The notes under the pieces are model-generated. The model did no database searches and was not told where the DNA came from. It saw only the letters and a program-made list of their open reading frames with translations. Shown here in pieces: positions 54,024-62,761 of a stretch of 64,000 nt of DNA (positions are counted from its first letter, which is position 1; every line of letters begins with the position of its first letter). The position numbers and the translations under genes were made by a program. The stretch is from Xylophilus sp042867185 (GTDB lineage Bacteria > Pseudomonadota > Gammaproteobacteria > Burkholderiales > Burkholderiaceae_C). The stretch lies in contig JBHZQV010000010.1 in the NCBI GenBank assembly GCA_042867185.1, forward strand, positions 62,001 to 126,000. The letters run 5' to 3'.

Positions 54024-54625
54024 TGGCGTTCGTGGAACCGGTGGTGTTGACGGCGGGCGACCTCGCCCTGGTGCCGCTCGGGCTGGAGCATGTCGACGGC
54101 CTGCGCGCCGCCGCGGCCGACGGCGAACTGTGGCGGCTGCGGATCACCTCGGTGCCCACGCCGGAAGACACCCACGCCTACGTCGAGACCGCCCTGCGCA
54201 TGCGCGAGGCCGGCGACCGCTTCGCCTTCGCGGTGACCGACGCCGCTACCGGCGAGGTGCGCGGCACCACCAGCTTCCACGACATCGTGCCGGCGCTGCG
54301 GCGGGTCGAGATCGGCTACACCTGGTATGCCAAGCGGTGGCAGCGCACCCACGTCAACACCACCTGCAAGCTGCTGATGCTGACCCACGCCTTCGACGCG
54401 CTGCAGTGCCACGTGGTGGGCTGGCGCACCGACAACTTCAACTTCGCATCCCAGCAGGCGATCGAGCGGCTGGGCGCCCGCAAGGACGGCGTGCTGCGCG
54501 GCCATGCGCTGCGCCGCGACGGCACGATCCGCGACACGGTGATGTACAGCCTGCGCAGCGGCGAATGGCCCGAGACCCGGGCGCACCTGCGGCACCTGCT
54601 GGAGCGCCGCGCGGCCGCCGCCTGA
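54023..54625 (+). CDS. GNAT-family N-acetyltransferase
   Basis: A 200-residue acetyltransferase of the RimJ/RimL type. A first strand (LVPLGLEHVDGLRAA), the central EIGYTWYAKRWQRTHVN region and the acetyl-CoA-binding VNTTCKLLMLTHAFD segment are seen, followed by RTDNFNFASQQAIERLGA. The target (ribosomal protein N-terminus or small molecule) cannot be told. Confidence 0.88.
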   Translation: MAFVEPVVLTAGDLALVPLGLEHVDGLRAAAADGELWRLRITSVPTPEDTHAYVETALRMREAGDRFAFAVTDAATGEVRGTTSFHDIVPALRRVEIGYTWYAKRWQRTHVNTTCKLLMLTHAFDALQCHVVGWRTDNFNFASQQAIERLGARKDGVLRGHALRRDGTIRDTVMYSLRSGEWPETRAHLRHLLERRAAAA

Positions 54626-54651
54626 GGCTCCGCCGCCCGAGGAGTGCCGCC

Positions 54652-55839
54652 ATGCTGATCGACTTCTTCTACACGCTGCGCAGCGCCAAACTGCCGGTTT
54701 CGGTGAAGGAATTCCTCACCCTGCTGGAAGCCCTGCAGGCCGACGTGGTGGGCCCGCAGTCCGACGGCGCCTGGACGCTCGACGACTTCTACCACCTCTC
54801 CCGCACCGTGCTGGTGAAGGACGAGAAGCACTTCGACAAGTTCGACCGCGCCTTCTCCGCCTACTTCAAGGGCGTCGAGCTGCTGACCGATTTCCGCCAG
54901 GACCTGCCCGCCGACTGGCTGCGCAAGCTGCTCGACCGCGAACTCTCGCCCGAACAGAAGGCCGCCATCGAGAAGATGGGCTGGGACGAGCTGATGGAGA
55001 CGCTCAAGAAGCGGCTCGAAGAGCAGAAGGAGCGGCACGAGGGCGGCAGCAAGTGGATCGGCACCAACGGCACCTCGCCCTTCGGCCACGGCGGGTACAA
55101 CCCGCAGGGCGTGCGGATCGGCGGGCCGGGCCGCAACAAGAGCGCGGTGAAGGTCTGGGAGCAGCGGGCCTACAAGGACTACGACGACACCCAGGAACTG
55201 GGCACCCGCAACATCAAGGTGGCGCTGCGCCGGCTGCGCAAGTTCGCCCGCCAGGGCGCGGCCGACGAGCTGGACCTGGACGACACCATCCATTCGACCG
55301 CCGCCAACGCCGGTTATCTCGACATCAAGATGGTGCCGGAGCGCCGCAACAACGTGAAGCTGCTGCTGCTGATGGACGTGGGCGGCACGATGGACGAGCA
55401 CGTCGGCCGGGTCGAAGAACTGTTCTCCGCCGTCCGCAGCGAGTTCAAGCACCTGGAGTTCTACTACTTCCACAACTGCGTCTACGACTTCGTCTGGAAG
55501 AACAACCGCCGGCGCTTCGCCGAGAAGTTCGACACACACGACATCCTGCGCAAGTACAACCGCGACTACAAGCTGATCTTCGTCGGCGACGCCACGATGA
55601 GCCCCTACGAGATCCTGCACCCGGGCGGCAGCGTCGAGTACAACAACGAAGAGCCGGGCGCCGAATGGCTGCAGCGCCTGACCCACGCGTTTCCCCAATA
55701 CGCGTGGATCAACCCCGAGCCGCCGGGCGTCTGGCAGTACCGGCAGAGCATCGCGGTGATCCAGCAGCTGATGTCGAACCGCATGTACCCTTTGACACTG
55801 AAAGGCCTCGAGGAAACGATGCGCCTCCTGTCAAAATAG
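54652..55839 (+). CDS. VWA-domain protein (CoxE-like), MoxR partner
   Basis: A 395-residue cytosolic protein. The N-terminal half is helical with a charged region (KKRLEEQKERHEGG); the C-terminal half is a von Willebrand A-like domain. The metal-site motif, DxSxS in classical domains, is DVGGTM at Asp242, so both serines are replaced (Gly, Thr). FKHLEFYYFHNCVYDFVW and FVGDATMSPYEI are conserved in this family as I know it. The start follows GAGGAG by a few bases. It most likely works with the MoxR ATPase. Confidence 0.88.
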   Translation: MLIDFFYTLRSAKLPVSVKEFLTLLEALQADVVGPQSDGAWTLDDFYHLSRTVLVKDEKHFDKFDRAFSAYFKGVELLTDFRQDLPADWLRKLLDRELSPEQKAAIEKMGWDELMETLKKRLEEQKERHEGGSKWIGTNGTSPFGHGGYNPQGVRIGGPGRNKSAVKVWEQRAYKDYDDTQELGTRNIKVALRRLRKFARQGAADELDLDDTIHSTAANAGYLDIKMVPERRNNVKLLLLMDVGGTMDEHVGRVEELFSAVRSEFKHLEFYYFHNCVYDFVWKNNRRRFAEKFDTHDILRKYNRDYKLIFVGDATMSPYEILHPGGSVEYNNEEPGAEWLQRLTHAFPQYAWINPEPPGVWQYRQSIAVIQQLMSNRMYPLTLKGLEETMRLLSK

Positions 55840-55842
55840 GCG

Positions 55843-57759
55843 ATGCCTGGGCGCCCCTCCTTCTCTTCCCCCTCCCGACCACCCGCACTCTCTTTCTTCT
55901 TTCTCTGCACCGCCCTCGCGCTGCCAGGCTGCAGCCTGTTGAAGAAGAAGGACGACGCGTCCACCGACAAAGACGGCACCCAGGTGCTCAGCAGCGCCGA
56001 CGCGCAGGCCACATCCGCCGGTGACGGGCGCGACGCCTTCACCCTCGAGGTGCGGGCTCCCGACGAGATCCGCGACTACCTCACCCGCCACATGGAGCTG
56101 CAGCGCTACCGGTCGCTCGCCGACCTGGACGCGCGCGAGCTTTCCCGGTTGCTGGGCGCGGCCGAAGCCAATGCGCGCGAACTGCTCGCCACGCTCGGCT
56201 ACTTCGCGCCCCGCCTGACGCTGGACATGCGCGAGACGCCCGAGGCCAAGGCACCGCGGCAGATCGTGGTGGCGGTCGACCCGGGCGAGCAGACCCGGAT
56301 CACCGACGTGAAGATCGACTTCGCCGGCGAGATCGCCGACGACCCGCGTGCCGCCGAACAGCGCACCGCGATCCGCAACGGCTGGTCGCTGCGGCCCGGC
56401 CAGGGCTTCACCCAGAACGGCTGGGACGCGGCCAAGACCGGCGGCCTGCGCCGGCTCAATGCCCAGCGCTTCCCCACCGGCAAGGTGGAGAGCAGCAAGG
56501 CCGACGTGGACGCCGACACCCAGCAGGCGCGGCTGGCCGTGACCTACGCCTCCGGCCCGGCCTACCGCTTCGGCCCGATCCAGGTCCGCGGCGCCGAGCG
56601 CTACCCGCCCGAGGTGGCGCAGCGCCTGTCGCTGCTGCCGGTGGGCGCCGACTACGACCAGGCCAAGCTCCTGCAGGCGCAGCAGCGGCTGGCGGCCAGC
56701 GGCTACTTCGATTCGGTGTTCCTGACGCTCGACCCGAACGCACCCGACCCGCTCACCGCCCCGGTCATCGCCCAGGTGCGCGACGCCCGGCTGCAGAAGG
56801 TGGTGTTCGGCGTGGGCCTGAGCACCGACAGCGGCCCGCGGGTCAGCCTGGACCACACCCACAACCAGCTGCCGATCATCGGCTGGCGGGCGGTCTCGAA
56901 GATCTCGATCGACCAGAAGACCAAGTCGTTCGGATCGGAGCAGTCCTCGCTGCCCGACGACCGCGGCTGGCGCTGGGTGACCTCCGAACTGGTCAAGCGC
57001 GAGACCTCGGGCAGCTACGAGGTCAACAGCGGCCGGCTGCGCGCCGGCCGCGGCAAGAGCACCGACCGGATCGACCGCAACTACTACCTGCAGTACGACT
57101 ACGCGGCCAACCAGGGCCTCAACGCGCCGCCGTCGGCCTCGGCCCTGAGCGTCAACTACGGCTGGACCGGCCGCTACTTCGACAACCCCACCGCGCCCAC
57201 CCGCGGCTACGGCATGGCGCTGGAAATCGGCCCCGGCTACACGCTGATGGGCGAGCGGGCGCCGTTCTTCCGCACCTATGCCCGCGGCCTGTACTTCGTG
57301 CCGCTGGGCACGGTGCAGCCGGCCGACGGCGGCGAGGCCCGGCGCAGCCGGCTGCAGCTGCGGGCCGAGGCCGGCGCGGTCATGACCCGGGCCAACGCCC
57401 AGGTGCCGGCCACCCTGATGTTCCTGACCGGCGGCGACACCACGGTGCGCGGCTACAGCTACCGCCAGATCGGCGCCCGCACCGAAGGCGACCAGATCTT
57501 CGCCGGCCGCTACCTGGGCGTGGGCAGCGTCGAGTGGCAGCGACCGGTGGTCTGGAACGGCGAGATGACCGAATTCGAGAGCGCGGTCTTCGTCGACGCC
57601 GGTGCCGTCGCCGACAAGGTGGGCGACCTGAAGGCCAAGGTGGGCGTAGGCACCGGCGTGCGCTGGCGCAGCCCGGTGGGCCCGGTGCAGGCCGACGTGG
57701 CCTACGGCGTCGACACCAAGCGGCTGCGGCTGCACCTGCGCCTCGGTTTCACTTTCTGA
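55843..57759 (+). CDS. tamA: Outer-membrane assembly protein TamA
   Basis: An Omp85-family barrel of 638 residues with three POTRA domains (about 65-330) and a C-terminal 16-strand barrel (about 350-638) ending LRLHLRLGFTF, with the TTVRGYSYRQIG lid motif. It forms the translocation and assembly module with TamB. The N-terminus has a lipobox-like LALPGC with Cys30 rather than a plain signal peptidase I site, so the mature protein may be lipidated. It follows the VWA gene by 3 bases, suggesting one transcript. Confidence 0.92.
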   Translation: MPGRPSFSSPSRPPALSFFFLCTALALPGCSLLKKKDDASTDKDGTQVLSSADAQATSAGDGRDAFTLEVRAPDEIRDYLTRHMELQRYRSLADLDARELSRLLGAAEANARELLATLGYFAPRLTLDMRETPEAKAPRQIVVAVDPGEQTRITDVKIDFAGEIADDPRAAEQRTAIRNGWSLRPGQGFTQNGWDAAKTGGLRRLNAQRFPTGKVESSKADVDADTQQARLAVTYASGPAYRFGPIQVRGAERYPPEVAQRLSLLPVGADYDQAKLLQAQQRLAASGYFDSVFLTLDPNAPDPLTAPVIAQVRDARLQKVVFGVGLSTDSGPRVSLDHTHNQLPIIGWRAVSKISIDQKTKSFGSEQSSLPDDRGWRWVTSELVKRETSGSYEVNSGRLRAGRGKSTDRIDRNYYLQYDYAANQGLNAPPSASALSVNYGWTGRYFDNPTAPTRGYGMALEIGPGYTLMGERAPFFRTYARGLYFVPLGTVQPADGGEARRSRLQLRAEAGAVMTRANAQVPATLMFLTGGDTTVRGYSYRQIGARTEGDQIFAGRYLGVGSVEWQRPVVWNGEMTEFESAVFVDAGAVADKVGDLKAKVGVGTGVRWRSPVGPVQADVAYGVDTKRLRLHLRLGFTF

Positions 57760-57795
57760 CGCGCCGCCGGCGCGCGCTGGCAATACTCGCTGCAC

Positions 57796-60700
57796 ATGGC
57801 ACCCACGTCCCCCGATGCTCCGCGTCCCGATCCGCTCGAAGGCGCGCGCCCAGGCACCCCGGACGGCCGCGCCGCCCCGCCCGCGCCCCGCTCCCCTCGC
57901 AGGCACCCCGTGGCGCGCGGGCTGCTGCTCGCGCTCCTGATCCTGCTGGCCCTGGTGCTGGCGCTGCTCGGTACCGCATGGATCTGGACGGGGTCCTCCG
58001 ATTCGCTCGCGACCGTGCTGGCCCAGGTGGCCCGGCGCATGCCGGCAGGCCAGACGCTGCAATCGCGCGACGTGAGCGGATCGGTGCGCGCCGGTGGCCG
58101 GATCGGCTGGCTGCGCTACGAGAGCCCGACGCTGGCCGTCGAGCTGCACGACACCACCATCGGCTGGCAATGGCGGCCGCTGCTGAAGAAGCGCGTCCAG
58201 CTCGGCGAGCTGCACGTGGCCCGCGTCGTCGCCGAGAAGCGCGGCCCGGGCGACGACAGCCCCACCCAGCCGCTGCAGGAGCTGACGCTGCCGGTCGAGG
58301 TCGATCTGCCGTTCCAGGTGGATGCGATCGACTGGTCGGGCCCGCCACCGCTGCAGGCCCGCAACCTGGCCGGCCACTACCGCTATACCGGCGGCACCCA
58401 CCAGCTCGCAGTCGAGGGCGTCGATGTGGCCGAGGGCCATTACAGCGGCCAGGCCACGCTGCAGGGCGCCACGCCGATGGCACTCGACGCCACGCTCGGC
58501 GCCCGGCTGCGTACCGCCGTGCCCGGTGCGGAAGGCACCAGCGTCGCGCTGCAGGGCGACGCCACGGTCAAGGGGACCTTGGCGACCGAGGCCGCGCGCC
58601 TGGCCGTCGCCGCCCGGCTCCAGCAGACCGAGACCGGCACCGCGCCCGCGACCAGCGCCGACCTGGAGGCCCGGGTCGCACCGTGGCTGCCGCAGCCGCT
58701 GGTCCAGCTCGATGCCCGGCTGGCCGCGCTCGACCTGGCCGCCTTCTGGCCGCAACTGCCCACCACCCTGCTCGAAGGCCAGGTGCAGGTCCAGCCCGAA
58801 GGCGACGGCCTGCGCGCCAGCGCCGACCTGCGCAACGCGGTCGCCGGCCCCTGGGACAAACAACGCTTGCCGGTGGACGAACTGCAGGCCCTCGCCACCT
58901 TGCAGCAAGGCACCTGGACGGTGCCCGAGGCCACGGTGCGCACCGCAGGCGGCGAGATCCGTCTGGAGGCTAGCTTCACGCCGGCCGTGCCGTCCGACGC
59001 CGCAGCCACCGCTGCGCCCAACACGCCGCCGGCCGGATCGGCCCCCTCCTCCACGGCCTCGTCCGCCCCGCCTTTGCAGCCCTCCACCACGGCCGTGGCG
59101 CCAGAGACGCCCGCGGCCTGGAACGCCAACGCGACCTTGCGCAACATCCGTCCGGGCGCCTTGCACACCCAGCTCGAAGGGCCGGCCATCGGCGGCACCG
59201 CCAAGGCCGAGACTCGGGGCACCTCGATCCTGTTCGACACGAACCTGCAGGCCAGCGGCCCCCCTCCGGCGAAGGCGCCATCTCCACGCAAGGGCCGCGC
59301 CGCGCCGGTCGGCTCGCCGCTGGACGGCCTGGGCCTGCGCAGCCTCGCCGCCAAGGGCGAGTGGAACGGGCAGGTGCTGGACCTGGCGCGGCTGCAGGTG
59401 CAGGCCACCGATGCCTCGCTGCAAGGTGCCGCCAAGGTCCGCGTGCCCGAGCAGGCGGGCGAAGGACAGTTGAGCTTCGTACTGCCCGGCGCCTCCGGCA
59501 AGGTACAGGGGCGCATGGCGCCCGCCAGCGGCAACGGCGAGCTGTCGCTGCAAATGCGCGACGCGGCGCAGATGCAGGCCTGGATCGCACGGCTGCCCGG
59601 CCTGTCGGGCGTCTTCGCCGGCATCGGCCTGGACGGCGCCGCCCAGCTGGACGGCCGCTGGCAGGGCGGATGGAAATCGCTGCAGCACCGCCTGGCGAAC
59701 GGCACGCTCCCCGCAGGCGGTGACCTGACACTGCAAGCCACGCTGGACGCGCCACGCCTGGACGTACGCCTGCCCGCTGCTGCGCCAGGCACCGGCGCCC
59801 CAACCGCCCCATCGGTCGCGGCCGCCAAGAACAGCGCTGCAGCCACCACCACGGCCACCGCTGCACCCACGGCGACCACGCCCCCCGCTCCGGCCCCCGA
59901 CGCAGCAGTCCCGACCGAGGCGGCAGCCAACGCCGCCGTCGTCCCCGCCCCAGCACCCGGCAGAACAACGGCGCCCGCCGCCGCTGTGAAAGCCGGCCTG
60001 CCCCAGACCATCGCCCTGCGCAAGCTGCGCGCAGAGCTGAACGGCAGCCTGGCCCAGGCCACGCTTTCCTTGCAGGGCGAAGGCGCGATGGGCACCCGCC
60101 GCGCGAACCTTCGGACGTCGGCCAGCGGCGGCATGGACGGACCCGGCCGGTGGCGCCTGGCATTGGACCGGCTGCAGCTGGAAGCGCAGGACAGCACCCT
60201 GCTCGGCCCTTGGAACGTGGTGCTGGACGCGCCCGTCTCCACCACCGTTCGGCAGGAGGCCCGGGCCCTCTCGGTCGAAGCCAGCGCCGGCCGGGCCAGC
60301 CTGCGCGGCCCGGTCGACGGCACGGTGCGCCTGGCCTGGGAGCCGGTGCGCTACGGCCAGACCGCCCGCGACAAGGCGCCCGCCGCGCACCGCCTGCAGT
60401 CGCGCGGCCGGCTCACCGGCCTGCCGATGGCCTGGGCGCAGGCCTTCACCGCCGGCGGCAAGGACGCCCTGGCCGACCTGGGCCTGGCCGGCAACATGGT
60501 CTTCGACGGCGACTGGGACATCGATGCCGGCGACAGCCTGCGCGCCCGCGCCAGCCTGGCCCGCCAGAGCGGCGACATCCGGGTGGAGACCGGCGAAGCG
60601 CCGGCCGTCACCCGCGTCAGCAGCAGCGGCACCGGCACCGGCATCCAGGGCGCCGCCAGTTCCAGCAGCGCGCCCACCACCGCCGCCGGCATCCGCCAGG

Positions 60701-62217
60701 CACGGGTCGAGCTGAAGGCCGACGGCGACGCCCTGGCGGCCGAGCTGCTGTGGGACAGCGAGCGCGCCGGCCAGATCACCGCCAGCGCCTCGACCCGGCT
60801 GCAGCGCGCCGACGGCGGCTGGCGTTGGGCCGACGACGCGCCGCTGGCCGGCAGGCTGGATGCGCGGCTGCCCAACGTCGGCGTCTGGTCGGTGCTGGCA
60901 CCGCCCGGATGGCGGGTGCAGGGCTCATTGCAGGCCGCCGCCACCCTGAGCGGCAACCGCGCGGCGCCGCAGTGGAACGGCACGCTCGCCGCCGACGGCC
61001 TGTCGGTGCGGTCGGTGGTCGACGGCATCGAGTTGCGCAACGGCCGGCTGCGTTCCACCCTGCGCGGCGACCGGTTGGAGATCACCGAGTTCACCCTGCA
61101 GGGCGGCACCGGCAGCAGCACCCGCATCGCCGGCATCGCGGGCAGCCGCTCCACCGGCCGCAGCCTGGCGGGCGACGACGGCGGATCGCTCACCGCCCGC
61201 GGCGATCTCAGCTGGGGCAGCGGCATTCGGATCGTGCTGAACACCGACATCCGGTCCTTGCGCGTCTCGGTGCGGCCCGACCGGCAGGTGACGCTCTCGG
61301 GCGACCTGCAGACCCGGCTGGAGAACGGCAAGCTCACCCTGCGCGGCGCCTTGAAGGCCGACCGCGCCGCGATCATCCTGCCCGACGGCGGCGCGCCCAG
61401 CCTGGGCTCCGACGTGGTGGTGCATTCGGCCGCCAAGGACCGCGAGGCCGCCAAGGCCGCCGAGCGCGAGGACAGGGCCGCCACCCGGGTCAACACCGCG
61501 CAGCCGCCCGACATCGTCGTCACCTTCGACATGGGCGACGACTTCGCGGTACAGGGCAAGGGTCTCACCACCCGCCTCGCCGGCACGCTGGAGATCGCCA
61601 GCACCCTGGGCCTGGGCGTTCCGCCGCGGGTCACCGGCGACATCCGCACGGTGCAGGGCCGCTACCGCGCCTACGGCCAGCAGCTGGATATCGAATCGGG
61701 CCTGGCGCGCTTCAGCGGCGCCTACGACAACCCGGCGCTCGACATCCTGGCGATCCGGCCCAACATCACCGTGCGGGCCGGCGTGCAGATCACCGGCAGC
61801 GCGCAGTCGCCGGTGGTGCGGCTGTACTCCGACCCCGACCTGCCCGATGCCGAGAAGCTCTCGTGGGTAGTGCTGGGCCGCGCGGCCGCCAGCGGCGGCG
61901 CCGAGGCCGCGCTGCTGCAGCAGGCCGCGCTGGCGCTGCTCTCGGGCGGCGGAGGCGGCTCGGGCAACATCGCGGCCAAGGTCGGCCTGGACGAGGTCGG
62001 CTTCAAGGGACCGGGCAGCGGCACCGATGCCTCGGCCGCCGCGCTGACCTTCGGCAAGCGGGTCTCGCAGAACGTCTACCTGACCTACGAGCGCAGCCTG
62101 TCGGGCACCCTCGGCACGCTCTACATCTTCTACGACCTGACACGCCGCCTGCAGCTGCGCGGCCAGACCGGCGTGAAGAGCGCGGTGGACCTCGTCTATA
62201 CGATCACCTACGACTAA
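57796..62217 (+). CDS. tamB: Translocation and assembly module protein TamB
   Basis: A 1473-residue bridge protein of the AsmA/TamB family. A single N-terminal membrane anchor (about 40-60) precedes a very long beta-helical periplasmic region, and the C-terminal TamB domain contains GQQLDIESGLARFSGAYDNPALDI and SDPDLPDAEKLSWVVLGRA. Two proline/alanine/threonine-rich inserts occur (about 395-435 and 675-735). It lies 36 bases after tamA. Recent work on relatives links the family to phospholipid transport to the outer membrane. Confidence 0.95.
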   Translation: MAPTSPDAPRPDPLEGARPGTPDGRAAPPAPRSPRRHPVARGLLLALLILLALVLALLGTAWIWTGSSDSLATVLAQVARRMPAGQTLQSRDVSGSVRAGGRIGWLRYESPTLAVELHDTTIGWQWRPLLKKRVQLGELHVARVVAEKRGPGDDSPTQPLQELTLPVEVDLPFQVDAIDWSGPPPLQARNLAGHYRYTGGTHQLAVEGVDVAEGHYSGQATLQGATPMALDATLGARLRTAVPGAEGTSVALQGDATVKGTLATEAARLAVAARLQQTETGTAPATSADLEARVAPWLPQPLVQLDARLAALDLAAFWPQLPTTLLEGQVQVQPEGDGLRASADLRNAVAGPWDKQRLPVDELQALATLQQGTWTVPEATVRTAGGEIRLEASFTPAVPSDAAATAAPNTPPAGSAPSSTASSAPPLQPSTTAVAPETPAAWNANATLRNIRPGALHTQLEGPAIGGTAKAETRGTSILFDTNLQASGPPPAKAPSPRKGRAAPVGSPLDGLGLRSLAAKGEWNGQVLDLARLQVQATDASLQGAAKVRVPEQAGEGQLSFVLPGASGKVQGRMAPASGNGELSLQMRDAAQMQAWIARLPGLSGVFAGIGLDGAAQLDGRWQGGWKSLQHRLANGTLPAGGDLTLQATLDAPRLDVRLPAAAPGTGAPTAPSVAAAKNSAAATTTATAAPTATTPPAPAPDAAVPTEAAANAAVVPAPAPGRTTAPAAAVKAGLPQTIALRKLRAELNGSLAQATLSLQGEGAMGTRRANLRTSASGGMDGPGRWRLALDRLQLEAQDSTLLGPWNVVLDAPVSTTVRQEARALSVEASAGRASLRGPVDGTVRLAWEPVRYGQTARDKAPAAHRLQSRGRLTGLPMAWAQAFTAGGKDALADLGLAGNMVFDGDWDIDAGDSLRARASLARQSGDIRVETGEAPAVTRVSSSGTGTGIQGAASSSSAPTTAAGIRQARVELKADGDALAAELLWDSERAGQITASASTRLQRADGGWRWADDAPLAGRLDARLPNVGVWSVLAPPGWRVQGSLQAAATLSGNRAAPQWNGTLAADGLSVRSVVDGIELRNGRLRSTLRGDRLEITEFTLQGGTGSSTRIAGIAGSRSTGRSLAGDDGGSLTARGDLSWGSGIRIVLNTDIRSLRVSVRPDRQVTLSGDLQTRLENGKLTLRGALKADRAAIILPDGGAPSLGSDVVVHSAAKDREAAKAAEREDRAATRVNTAQPPDIVVTFDMGDDFAVQGKGLTTRLAGTLEIASTLGLGVPPRVTGDIRTVQGRYRAYGQQLDIESGLARFSGAYDNPALDILAIRPNITVRAGVQITGSAQSPVVRLYSDPDLPDAEKLSWVVLGRAAASGGAEAALLQQAALALLSGGGGGSGNIAAKVGLDEVGFKGPGSGTDASAAALTFGKRVSQNVYLTYERSLSGTLGTLYIFYDLTRRLQLRGQTGVKSAVDLVYTITYD

Positions 62218-62348
62218 GCTCGGGAGTAGGACTAGTATTCGCCGGTGCCGGCCTCCTGCCCAGGAGCGCCGCGCCCGGCCCGAAACGCCCCCGCCACGGT
62301 ACCGATCGCCCCCGAAAGACGCGCCCCCACGGCGCGAGGAAAATAACC

Positions 62349-62702
62349 ATGGAATGGTGTATCTACCAACTGGGTCCGCTCAAGCGGCACTGGCAGCACC
62401 TGTCCACCGTCGCCGAACTGGCCGGACAGCTGGCCGCGCAGGAAGACACCACCACCGTCCGGCAGGGTGCGGCCGACACCCAGTCCACGGTGAACTACCG
62501 CCAGTTCATGGCCGACTGGGAAGCCGCCAAGGTGCTGGCGTCCGAGGCCGGATGGGGCGGCGACCTCCACCACGACCCGGTCGTGTTCTGGATCCCGATG
62601 CACGGCGAGTTCTTCTACGGATTCGCCTTCAAGCAGCAGGACCAGGCGGTGACCTACGTGGTGAGCCCGGCATCGCTGAAGCACCTGGACGGGCCCTGCT
62701 GA
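62349..62702 (+). CDS. Hypothetical protein, 117 residues
   Basis: Not recognised. It begins MEWCIYQLGPLKRHWQHLS, has no signal peptide or membrane segment, and is mixed alpha/beta with aromatic clusters (WIPMHGEFFYGFAFKQQDQ). A weak ribosome site (GAGGAAA) precedes the ATG. The frame is in phase with a long upstream shadow frame, but composition and start favour a real short gene. It lies 131 bases after tamB. Confidence 0.65.
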   Translation: MEWCIYQLGPLKRHWQHLSTVAELAGQLAAQEDTTTVRQGAADTQSTVNYRQFMADWEAAKVLASEAGWGGDLHHDPVVFWIPMHGEFFYGFAFKQQDQAVTYVVSPASLKHLDGPC

Positions 62703-62761
62703 GGCGCCGAGCCGCGTTCTTTACGCTACCCTAGCGGCCCTACCATCCCGGGCCGCTTCCC

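Noticed and set aside
55831..60390. Minus-strand frame of 1519 codons opposite tamA and tamB
   Set aside because: Shadow frame, repetitive and without motifs; the plus strand encodes clear Omp85 and TamB domains.
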